A stretch of 8,434 bases of DNA from contig CAIXZV010000006.1 of NCBI GenBank assembly GCA_903924005.1, positions 1 through 8,434 on the forward strand. Direction: 5' to 3'. Shown here piece by piece: positions 1-5,925 of the stretch. The notes beneath the pieces were generated by a model. That model did not search any database. It was not told the DNA's origin and saw nothing but the letters and a program-made list of their open reading frames with translations. Every line of letters begins with the position of its first letter. The stretch's first letter is position 1. This stretch comes from an uncultured Chloroflexota bacterium (GTDB lineage Bacteria; Chloroflexota; Limnocylindria; Limnocylindrales; CSP1-4). A program made the translations under genes and the position numbers.

Positions 1-1445
1 ACTTCGATGGACGGGGCCGGGGCCCACGCGCCAAGCGGACCGCCGTGGACATCCACGACAGTGGGCAATGGCTCGTCATCGCGCGCACCGGCGGGCGAGG
101 CGATCCACGTGTCGATGGGGCCGCCCGGACCCGGCACCTGCACCTGGCGCATCGTGGGCCAGGCGAGATCGCGAGCCCAGCGGCCGCCGATGCTGGTGCG
201 GATCGTGGGCAGTCCGCCGCTGACCGGCACCGTGACAAGCTCCACAGGGCCGCTGCCGATGGTGGCGAGGAACGTCACCACCGGGTTGCCCGCGGTAGCG
301 GTGGCCACGGCCAGGCTGAACGCGGCGACCTCGCCCTCGGTCAGCGGTTCCGGCTGGCCGGTTCCGCGCCCGGACGCGGGGTCAACGCCAAACCGCCAGG
401 GCATCGACAGACCGCGGTCCGACACCGTGGCAATGATCGTGCGCTCATCGGCCCAGCACGGCGTGCTCCGCTGCGACGCCGTCCAGCCGTGGAGGTCCGT
501 GTCAAGCCAGGCGCCAATCGGCCGGTCGAGGTGTGGCGCCAGCGGCCAAGCCGGTCCGCTGCCGTCGGCCGGGCCCACCAGGAGCGTAGGGCTCTGGTCA
601 TCCAGCGCGTCGGCGTCAGGCCAACCCACGGCCGCAAGCCACCGGCCGTCCGGGGACCAGGCGGGCGCGGAGACGTCACCGCCTGCGGCCAGCACCTCGG
701 CGGGCTTGGCAATTTCGGCGGGCTCGGCTGTTCCGGCCTTTTCGGCAGCGGCGGCAGACACCGCCCAGATGCTCCGGCGCGGGTGCAGGTCGGCATCGGC
801 CCGCGGGTCAGCGGCAAAGGCGATGCGCGTCCCGTCGGGGCTCCACGCAAGACCGGTGACGTCCCAGTCCTCGCTGGTGAGCTGGTGCAGCTTCGCGCGC
901 GAGCCAAGTCCGGTCACAAACAGCTGCGTCCGCCGGTCCTGATGACCGGCCTCGTCCCAGCGCCAGTCAATCCGCGTCATGCGCCGGGCAAGCGGCTCCT
1001 CACCCCTGGGCGGCTCTCCGCCAACGATAAACCTGAGGCGGTCCTCCTCCATGGCGAGCGCAAGCCGGCGGCCATCCGGCGACCAGGCCACGGCCGACAC
1101 GGCGCGTCGTTGCGGCGTGTGCAGCGCGCGCAGTTTGCCGGGGGTCCCGTCAGCCAGCACCGCCAGCACCATGACGCAGCCACCGCCCTTCGTCGTTGAG
1201 CGCTTGAAGGCGATGCGGCGCCCGTCAGGCGCTATCCGCGGGTATGTGTCGCGGACGGCCCCCGAGGTCAGCCTCGCTGGCTTGCGACTCCCAACCAGCG
1301 GCACAAGCCAGAGATGCGACCGATAGCGCCGCCCGGCCACAAACCGGCGCACAACCACAGCAAACCGGCCGTCCGGCGCCACGTCGTGCTCTTCAAGCAC
1401 AACCTGACTGCGGATGACGCTGGAGGGATTGGCATGCGGCGACAT
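1..1445 (-). CDS. S9-family serine peptidase (acylaminoacyl-peptidase-like), N-terminal 481 residues, cut by the window edge
   Basis: Reading the minus strand from ATG at 1445 gives an open frame of 481 codons with no stop before the window edge. Residues about 15-430 look like the seven-bladed propeller of S9B/S9C peptidases: blade motifs APDGR (23-27), APDGRRIAF (72-80), WSPDGRRLA (121-129), WSPDGTRIAF (201-210) and WSPDGRWLA (263-271). The alpha/beta-hydrolase domain begins near 435, and VVDVHGGP (463-470) is the strand plus HGGP oxyanion motif of the family. The catalytic Ser, Asp and His lie beyond the edge. A Glu/Ala/Pro-rich loop (about 233-252) interrupts the propeller. These enzymes cleave short peptides or acylated N-termini, usually in the cytosol, and I see no signal peptide. 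The ATG at 1445 is chosen because a TATGCT box sits 6 nt upstream; no Shine-Dalgarno is visible. Two long plus-strand frames over this gene are antisense shadows. Confidence 0.9.
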   Translation of the reverse strand, partial: MSPHANPSSVIRSQVVLEEHDVAPDGRFAVVVRRFVAGRRYRSHLWLVPLVGSRKPARLTSGAVRDTYPRIAPDGRRIAFKRSTTKGGGCVMVLAVLADGTPGKLRALHTPQRRAVSAVAWSPDGRRLALAMEEDRLRFIVGGEPPRGEEPLARRMTRIDWRWDEAGHQDRRTQLFVTGLGSRAKLHQLTSEDWDVTGLAWSPDGTRIAFAADPRADADLHPRRSIWAVSAAAAEKAGTAEPAEIAKPAEVLAAGGDVSAPAWSPDGRWLAAVGWPDADALDDQSPTLLVGPADGSGPAWPLAPHLDRPIGAWLDTDLHGWTASQRSTPCWADERTIIATVSDRGLSMPWRFGVDPASGRGTGQPEPLTEGEVAAFSLAVATATAGNPVVTFLATIGSGPVELVTVPVSGGLPTIRTSIGGRWARDLAWPTMRQVQVPGPGGPIDTWIASPAGARDDEPLPTVVDVHGGPLGAWAPAPSIE

Positions 1446-1451
1446 GCCGAA

Positions 1452-1457
1452 AGCATA
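1452..1457 (-). promoter_or_regulatory. -10 box for a leaderless transcript of the S9 peptidase gene
   Basis: On the minus strand TATGCT is followed by six bases and then the ATG at 1445. That spacing puts the transcription start at or next to the start codon. No good -35 hexamer is visible. An imperfect inverted repeat (GGGGCG 1467-1472 / CGCCCC 1481-1486) covers where the -35 would be, but it is short and GC-only. Confidence 0.5.
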
Positions 1458-1523
1458 GGCTGAGCGGGGGCGCGCTTGACCGCCCCGCGGGCCGCAGCAC
1501 GGCGCTCTCTGTGCGGCTCGTCG

Positions 1524-1546
1524 CGGCGCGGTGTAGTGTCGCGCCG
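1524..1546 (+). promoter_or_regulatory. -10 box inside an inverted repeat, just before the deacetylase-fold gene
   Basis: TAGTGT (1534-1539) lies exactly 6 nt before the GTG start at 1546, again a leaderless arrangement. It is enclosed by a perfect 7-bp inverted repeat, CGGCGCG (1524-1530) and CGCGCCG (1540-1546), with a 9-bp spacer. The repeat could be an operator that blocks the -10. It is GC-only in a GC-rich genome, so chance is a real alternative. No convincing -35 is seen. Confidence 0.4.
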
Positions 1547-2457
1547 TGACCGCCCCGCTCTCCGCCTGGCACAACCCGCTCCCGCCTGGTTTCCGCTGGC
1601 CGGACGGCGTCCGCGCGGCCGCCTGCTTCACGTTTGACCTGGATGCGGAAAGCCCCATCCTCTTCGAGCACCCCGAGGCCGCCGGCTGGCTGGACGTCAT
1701 GACGCACCAGGCGTACGGCCCGCGGACCGGCGTCCCCCGGCTGCTGCGGATCCTGGACCGCCAGGGGATCCGGGCCACGTTCTTCGTCCCGGGCTACACC
1801 GCGGAGCGCTGGCCTGGCACCGTGCGCGACATCCGCGATGCCGGCCACGAGATCGCCTGCCACGGCTATCTGCACGAGGGGGCCCACAGCGCGCCCGACG
1901 AGGCAACCGAGGAGCGGCGTCTGCTCCGCGCGCTCGAGGCGCTGGACACGGTTGCGGGCGTCAGGCCCGCTGGGTACCGCGCGCCGATGTGGGAGCTCTC
2001 GTATCGGCTGCCGGCGCTGCTCGCCAAGCACGGCTTCCGCTACGACAGCGGCCTGATGGATGCCGACCACCCATATCGGCTGGCGGTCTCGGCGGAGCCC
2101 GGCGCGCCCAGCATCATCGAGCTGCCGGCGCATTGGGCGCTCGATGACTGGGAGCCCTACAACTACCTGCCGGGGATCACCGGGACGGGGCTCATCGCAA
2201 GCCCCGCGGACGTCATCGCCCGCTGGAGCCTTGAGCTTGACGCGCTCACCGATGAGGGCGGTCTGTTCATGCTGACGAACCACCCGTTTGTGTCTGGGCG
2301 CGCCTCACGGGCCGCCGGGCTGGAGCGGCTGATCGCCCGCGCCAAGAACACCGACGGCCTGTGGATTGCGACGGCCGGCGAGATCGCCGCCCACACCGAG
2401 ACGCTGGCCCTAGAGCCTGTCGTCCACGTGCAGCCGGCGATCCCGCAGGAGCCCTGA
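1546..2457 (+). CDS. NodB/CE4-fold metal-dependent hydrolase (polysaccharide deacetylase family, HpPgdA/PuuE/cyclic-imidase type)
   Basis: A 303-residue protein without signal peptide or membrane segment, so probably cytosolic. The NodB motifs occur in order: FTFDLDAES with D31 and D33 (motif 1), HGYLH with metal-ligand candidates H106 and H110 (motif 2), RAPMWE from R145 (motif 3), YDSGLMDADHPY from 166 followed by IELPAHW (191-197), and LTNHPFVSGR with H246 (motif 5). The YDSGLM, ELPAHW and HP-SGR pattern is that of the branch holding Helicobacter PgdA, PuuE-type allantoinases and cyclic imide hydrolases. Members of that branch often act on small cyclic amides rather than on cell-wall glycans. 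The gene converges on a nucleobase/hydantoin-type permease, which favours a small cyclic substrate; this is inference. The start is GTG at 1546, the only start that fits the TAGTGT box. The C-terminal 20 residues after the fold (VVHVQPAIPQEP) look unstructured. Confidence 0.88.
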   Translation: MTAPLSAWHNPLPPGFRWPDGVRAAACFTFDLDAESPILFEHPEAAGWLDVMTHQAYGPRTGVPRLLRILDRQGIRATFFVPGYTAERWPGTVRDIRDAGHEIACHGYLHEGAHSAPDEATEERRLLRALEALDTVAGVRPAGYRAPMWELSYRLPALLAKHGFRYDSGLMDADHPYRLAVSAEPGAPSIIELPAHWALDDWEPYNYLPGITGTGLIASPADVIARWSLELDALTDEGGLFMLTNHPFVSGRASRAAGLERLIARAKNTDGLWIATAGEIAAHTETLALEPVVHVQPAIPQEP

Positions 2458-2478
2458 TCGCGCTTCTGGTTACGCGCC

Positions 2479-3882
2479 TTACGCGGCCTTGACGGCCTTG
2501 CGTGCGCCAAACCAGTAGATGAGGAACGCCACGCCGCCGCCCACGTAGTAGGCGAGGTCGGCGCCGTGGAGATAGTTGGCCGTGATGTAGTTGAACGGCC
2601 CGCCCCACGTGAACCCGAGCGACGAGTTCTGGAACGGGATGCCCACCACAAAGCCCACGATCAGCGCCACAAGCCCGATGGTCCCCATCGGCAGCTGCGA
2701 GAAGTTGACGATGGAGCTTGCGTCGGCCTTGCGTCCGCGCAGATACCAGTCGGCCAAGACCACGCCGACAAACGGGGTGATCCAGTAACTGATGAACAGG
2801 ATGAAGTTGATGAAGTTGCCGGCGAAATCGCCGTTGTACTGCAGGAACAGCGTAAACAGGAAGCCCAGCACGGCCACGGCCGCTGCCGAGTAGACGCGCG
2901 GGATCTTCAGACCGGCCGCCTGAAGCGACAGGGATCCGGTGTAGTCGTTCATCGCGTTGACCGCGACCGTCCCGATGGCGATGGCCACCATGGCGAGCGC
3001 CGCCGCCAGCGAGCCGCTGCCGCCAAGCACGGCGTAGATCGTGTCGCTGGACTCGCCGCCGGTTGCTGCGCCCGCCACCAGCAGGCCCAGGATCTCCAGC
3101 CACGCCGATGCGATGGCCATGCCGCCAAGCGTGTACCAGAACACCTTGCCCGTGTCGGTGCTTGAAGGCAGGTAGCGCGAGTAGTCCGAGGCGTACAGGC
3201 ACCAGGCCAGCACAAAGCTCGCCACGATGGCGACGTAGCCGATGAACGCGCCGATCTGGTCGAGGCCGGAGAAGCCGTCGGCGAGCGTCATGTCGCCCTT
3301 CCCCAACACCGAGATGGTGAGGATGATGAACATTGCGCCAAGGACGACGGCCATCCACTTCTCAAACTGGTGGATCGCCTCGTAGCCGATGATGCCAAGC
3401 GCGGCCTGGGCGGCCACGATGATGATCAGCGCGCCCCAGAACGGGAGGGCGGGGATGAGGATCGTGATGGCGATGGCGCCAAACACGCTGTTGATGCCGT
3501 CCCAACCGATGGTGCTAAACCAGTTGAGCAGCCCCGGCACCACGATGGACTTGCCAAACGGGAGCCGTGCGGCGGGCATCTGTGCAAGGCCAAGCTTCGG
3601 GCCCATCGTGCTCAGCAGGGCAACGAAGTAGGAGCCCACCACGTTGCCCACGACGATCGCCAGCAGCGACGTCAGGAAGCCCAGCTTGAGGAAGTCGGCG
3701 GTGACCAGCGTGCCGATGAAGAACGCCGCCGGCACCAGGTTTGGCGTGAACCAGACCGTGAACACCCGGCCAACCGAGCCGTAGCGGGACCCGTCCGGGA
3801 TGGGGTCCATGCCGTGACCCTCAATGGACAAGTCGCCCTCGCGTGTGGGCATTCCCTCCGAGGACATCAGGTTTGATGTCAT
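2479..3882 (-). CDS. NCS1-family permease (purine/cytosine/hydantoin type)
   Basis: A 467-residue integral membrane protein with about 12 hydrophobic segments between residues 38 and 460. It is the usual size for NCS1 transporters, which couple uptake of nucleobases, allantoin or hydantoins to H+ or Na+. Family landmarks are visible: WFTPNLVP in TM1 (44-51), the loop MGPKLGLAQMPAARLPFG (93-110), LLNWFSTIGWDGINS (118-132) in TM3, LAWCLYASDYSRYLP (225-239) around TM6, and NAMNDYTGSLSL (309-320) in TM8. NCS1 substrate contacts come from TM1, TM3, TM6 and TM8, so the binding-site scaffold looks intact; I cannot name the substrate. The first 35 residues are hydrophilic and variable. The ATG at 3882 is the longest frame, with a GGGAG 12 nt upstream; ATGs at 3867 and 3852 are possible. 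It converges tail to tail with the deacetylase-fold hydrolase. Confidence 0.9.
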   Translation of the reverse strand: MTSNLMSSEGMPTREGDLSIEGHGMDPIPDGSRYGSVGRVFTVWFTPNLVPAAFFIGTLVTADFLKLGFLTSLLAIVVGNVVGSYFVALLSTMGPKLGLAQMPAARLPFGKSIVVPGLLNWFSTIGWDGINSVFGAIAITILIPALPFWGALIIIVAAQAALGIIGYEAIHQFEKWMAVVLGAMFIILTISVLGKGDMTLADGFSGLDQIGAFIGYVAIVASFVLAWCLYASDYSRYLPSSTDTGKVFWYTLGGMAIASAWLEILGLLVAGAATGGESSDTIYAVLGGSGSLAAALAMVAIAIGTVAVNAMNDYTGSLSLQAAGLKIPRVYSAAAVAVLGFLFTLFLQYNGDFAGNFINFILFISYWITPFVGVVLADWYLRGRKADASSIVNFSQLPMGTIGLVALIVGFVVGIPFQNSSLGFTWGGPFNYITANYLHGADLAYYVGGGVAFLIYWFGARKAVKAA

Positions 3883-4024
3883 CTCCAGACCGTGCTCCCT
3901 TCCCTGCGCCAGCGCACCGTCGGTCCAGGGCGTCGCTCGTGGGCGGCAGCAGGGATGCAGCCCGCGGGAGGGGACGACAGGCGAGGCTGCGCGCGAGTCT
4001 CCGCGTTTGGCGGGTCCGCGTCAA

Positions 4025-4058
4025 GACGCTTTCATTGCGCTGACGCTTTCATTGCGCT
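4025..4058. repeat. Perfect tandem duplication of a 17-bp unit
   Basis: The unit GACGCTTTCATTGCGCT occurs twice head to tail (4025-4041 and 4042-4058) with no mismatch and no spacer. It lies in non-coding DNA about 140 bp upstream of the permease start. It may be a slippage product or a doubled binding site. Confidence 0.9.
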
Positions 4059-4104
4059 GTTGAGGGCGTCTTCTCGGCGGGCGCTGCGCCAGGCCTTGGC
4101 GGTA

Positions 4105-4124
4105 CTTCGGCTTGGTCCGAAGCA
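4105..4124 (+). repeat. Palindromic repeat, copy 1 (REP-like)
   Basis: CTTCGG (4105-4110), loop CTTGGT, then CCGAAG (4117-4122), followed by CA. The 20-base block matches the reverse complement of 4177-4196 at 19 of 20 positions, loop included. Confidence 0.65.
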
Positions 4125-4176
4125 TCTCGATTCGCACTCCGGAGGAGGGGTGTGCTCCAGGTGTGGCAGGTGACTG

Positions 4177-4198
4177 TGCTTCGGAGCAAGCCGAAGCA
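4177..4198 (-). repeat. Palindromic repeat, copy 2 (inverted relative to copy 1)
   Basis: TGCTTCGG (4177-4184), loop AGCAAG, CCGAAGCA (4191-4198): a perfect 8-bp stem. Its loop is the near reverse complement of the loop in copy 1, so the two palindromes are inverted relative to each other, 52 bp apart. This is the layout of REP doublets (REPINs) or of the ends of a small non-autonomous element. No T-run follows either stem, so a terminator is unlikely. Confidence 0.65.
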
Positions 4199-4300
4199 GT
4201 TTGGAACATTCCTGGCGAGCGAGTGACGCGGTCAACCGCCGAGAGGCGCAGCTGGTCGTCGTGCTGCGCTATCCCGCCCAGCCACATGGGCGAGCCGCAT

Positions 4301-4633
4301 GCGATCGCCGACGTCAGGATCATCGACGACACTGGCTGTGAACCCGCTTGCGCAGGTAGGCATCCCCGCAGACGCCCTGCGCATCGATGCCGACGGCGCC
4401 GTCACGATGCCCGGGATCATCGACTGCGACGGCCGCCACGGGGTGACCAGCGGCGGTGGCGTCCAGGAGAAGGAGCCGCAGGACAACCAGCACGGCACGC
4501 TTGAGGAGTTGCGGATCATGGTGGAGGAGGCGGACCCCGTGCGGAACCGGCGTCCTGTGACGCGGATCTGATTATCCTGAGCCGCAATCGGATCGCCCAG
4601 CGCGGGCGGATCGTCAAGAACGTCATCGGCTGA
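4301..4633 (+). pseudogene. Relic of a metal-dependent amidohydrolase with internal deletions and frameshifts
   Basis: Four short blocks in family order survive. A: ADVRIIDDTGCEP (from about 4305), like the N-terminal VRIIDGTG strand. B, in another frame: IPADALRIDADGAVTMPGII plus DC (about 4365-4427), the strand that normally leads into the HxH metal site; here the text continues DGRH. C, same frame as B: GVTSGGG then TLEELRIMVEEAD (about 4440-4536), resembling the SGG and EELRAIVEEAH stretch from the middle of imidazolonepropionase/prolidase-like amidohydrolases. D, back in A's frame: DADLIIL then RIAQRGRIVKNVIG and a stop at 4633, the usual C-terminus. An intact enzyme has about 400 residues; about 110 codons remain, with no HxH, carboxylated Lys or later His. 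It sits between the permease and the enolase-superfamily gene. The exact subfamily is uncertain. Confidence 0.7.
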
Positions 4634-4650
4634 CCCGGTCTGCGCTGCCC

Positions 4651-4656
4651 AAGGAG
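4651..4656 (+). promoter_or_regulatory. Shine-Dalgarno site of the enolase-superfamily gene
   Basis: AAGGAG ends 10 nt before the ATG at 4667 and decides that start. It shows that this genome also uses leadered mRNAs beside the leaderless ones. Confidence 0.7.
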
Positions 4657-4666
4657 CCTCGCCCCA

Positions 4667-5791
4667 ATGCACGCCTCGCTCACCCGCATCGACCGTGTCG
4701 ACGTGTTCGGCTTTGACCTCACCTACGTCCACGGCTCCTACGTGATGTCCGGCGGCCGGGTCGTGGAGCGCCTGCCGAGCACCATCGTGAGGGTCACCAC
4801 AGCGGACGGCATCGAGGGCTACGGCGAGGCGTGCCCGCTGGGCGCCACGTACCTGCCCGCGTTTGGCGAGGGCGCGCGGGCCGCGCTGCGGGAGCTGGCG
4901 CCCGCAGTGATCGGCGCCGACGCCGCCAACCTCGCGCAGGTGGGCGAGCGCATGGACCGGACCCTGCGCGGCCACGGGTACGCGAAGAGCGCGCTCGACG
5001 TCGCGTGCTGGGACGTCTTCGGCCAGGCGGCGGGCGTGCCGGTGGCACACCTCCTGGGCGGCGTGCTCCAGACGGATCTGCCCCTGTACATGGCCGTGCC
5101 GATGGGGTCGCCTGCGGCGATGGCCGCGTTCGTTGAGGAGGAGCGCGGTCGCGGGACCCACCACTTCCAGCTCAAAGTGGGCGGCGCACCCGAGACCGAC
5201 GCGGCCAGGGTGGAGGCGGTGATCGAGGCGCTCGGACCCGACGACGCGCTGGTGGCCGACGCGAACGGCGCCTGGCGCCGGCAGGACGCGATCACCGCTG
5301 CCCGCCTGCTGGAGCGGCACCAGCGCCTGCGCCTCGAGCAGCCCTGTCCCACGCTGGAGGAGTGCATCGCCGTCCGGCGTCTCACAACCCTGCCGATGGT
5401 CCTCGACGAGGTCATCACCGATCTCCAGGTGCTCGTGCGGGCGGCGGAGGCCGGCGCTATGGACCAGATCAACCTCAAGATCGGCCGTGTCGGCGGGCTC
5501 ACCAAGGCGCGCCTGATCCGGGACGTCGCCGTGGAGTTGGGGATGCGCGTCATGATCGAGGACAGTTGGGGCGGCGACATCGTCTCGGCCGCTGTCAGCC
5601 ACCTCGCGGCCGCCACGCCGCCGGACTCGCTGTTTGCCGTCTCGTTCATGAACGACTGGACCAACGAGCACGTCGCGGGCTACAACCCGCGCTCAGCAAA
5701 CGGCCGCGGCCCGGTCTCCACGGGACCCGGTCTCGGCATCACGGTTGACGCGTCGCTGCTGGGGGAGCCAATCGCGACGTTCCGGGCGTAG
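4667..5791 (+). CDS. Enolase-superfamily enzyme (MR/MLE type), probably cis-3-hydroxy-L-proline dehydratase-like
   Basis: A complete 374-residue protein of normal family length. The N-terminal capping domain covers about 1-130 (STIVRVTTADGIEGYGEACPLG, 38-59), followed by the (beta/alpha)7 barrel. Catalytic landmarks: FQLKVGG with K170 as general base, DAN with D198 and E224 (LEQPC) and D247 (VLDE) as Mg2+ ligands, INLKIGRVGGLTK with K271 as the base on the opposite face, and EDSWGGD (298-304). The family abstracts the alpha-proton of a carboxylate and stabilises an enolate on Mg2+. The combination of SGG near residue 30, PSTIVRV, KSALDVACWD and INLKI-GGLTKAR recalls cis-3-hydroxy-L-proline dehydratases more than the proline-betaine epimerases; that assignment is from memory. 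The usual KxK is QLK here. It follows the amidohydrolase relic by 33 bp, with a clear AAGGAG site. Confidence 0.85.
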   Translation: MHASLTRIDRVDVFGFDLTYVHGSYVMSGGRVVERLPSTIVRVTTADGIEGYGEACPLGATYLPAFGEGARAALRELAPAVIGADAANLAQVGERMDRTLRGHGYAKSALDVACWDVFGQAAGVPVAHLLGGVLQTDLPLYMAVPMGSPAAMAAFVEEERGRGTHHFQLKVGGAPETDAARVEAVIEALGPDDALVADANGAWRRQDAITAARLLERHQRLRLEQPCPTLEECIAVRRLTTLPMVLDEVITDLQVLVRAAEAGAMDQINLKIGRVGGLTKARLIRDVAVELGMRVMIEDSWGGDIVSAAVSHLAAATPPDSLFAVSFMNDWTNEHVAGYNPRSANGRGPVSTGPGLGITVDASLLGEPIATFRA

Positions 5792-5830
5792 ATCGTCGGT
5801 CAGCCAATTTGCACGCCGGGCCGAGCGCCG

Positions 5831-5859
5831 GCGACACCATTGCGCAGTGCGCGTAGGAT
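5831..5859 (+). promoter_or_regulatory. Candidate promoter of the membrane-protein gene
   Basis: TAGGAT (5854-5859) fits TANNNT, and GCGACA (5831-5836) lies 17 bp upstream as a partial -35. Initiation would fall near 5866, giving a leader of about 60 nt before the ATG at 5926. The -35 is weak. Confidence 0.3.
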
Positions 5860-5866
5860 TCGCGAC

Positions 5867-5887
5867 ATCGCCCGACGCGTCGGCGAT
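5867..5887 (+). promoter_or_regulatory. Hairpin/palindrome at the predicted 5' end of the membrane-protein mRNA
   Basis: The 10-bp palindrome CGACGCGTCG (5873-5882) is extended by ATCGC (5867-5871) pairing with GCGAT (5883-5887), leaving C5872 bulged. It begins at about the predicted transcription start, so it may be an operator or a 5' mRNA hairpin. Confidence 0.35.
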
Positions 5888-5925
5888 CCCCACCGGCGCG
5901 CCTGCGTCCCTCGAGGTGCGAGCCC

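Larger units (their letters stand above)
3883..4300. other. Long intergenic stretch upstream of the permease
   Basis: No frame in these 418 bases looks like a protein: the open frames on both strands are compositionally odd, rich in Arg/Ser/Pro and without recognisable motifs. It holds a tandem duplication and a pair of inverted palindromes, listed separately. On the minus strand a TTGACG (4024-4019) could be a -35 for the permease, but the expected -10 position reads GAGACT, which is poor. I recognise no riboswitch. Confidence 0.5.

Noticed and set aside
7..1199. Two long plus-strand open frames (311 and 384 codons)
   Set aside because: They lie antisense to the S9 peptidase frame, which carries clear propeller and HGGP motifs; the plus-strand translations are low-complexity Arg/Gly/Ala/Ser text with no motif.
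2267..3358. Minus-strand 363-codon frame inside the permease
   Set aside because: It is the permease read one frame off, His/Arg-rich, without membrane segments.
3996..4024. TTGACG with a -10 for the permease on the minus strand
   Set aside because: The -35 is acceptable, but the hexamer 17 bp downstream (GAGACT) matches TATAAT at only three positions.
4021..4332. Minus-strand 103-codon frame between the permease and the relic
   Set aside because: No motif, overlaps the palindromes and the tandem repeat, no SD; more likely non-coding. A decayed transposase end was considered but cannot be supported.
4232..5671. Minus-strand 479-codon frame, and a 281-codon one at 4819-5664
   Set aside because: Antisense shadows of the enolase-superfamily gene, which has all its catalytic motifs and an SD site.
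5815..5832. GCCGG/CCGGC hairpin after the enolase gene as a terminator
   Set aside because: Short, GC-only and no T-run; expected by chance at this base composition.
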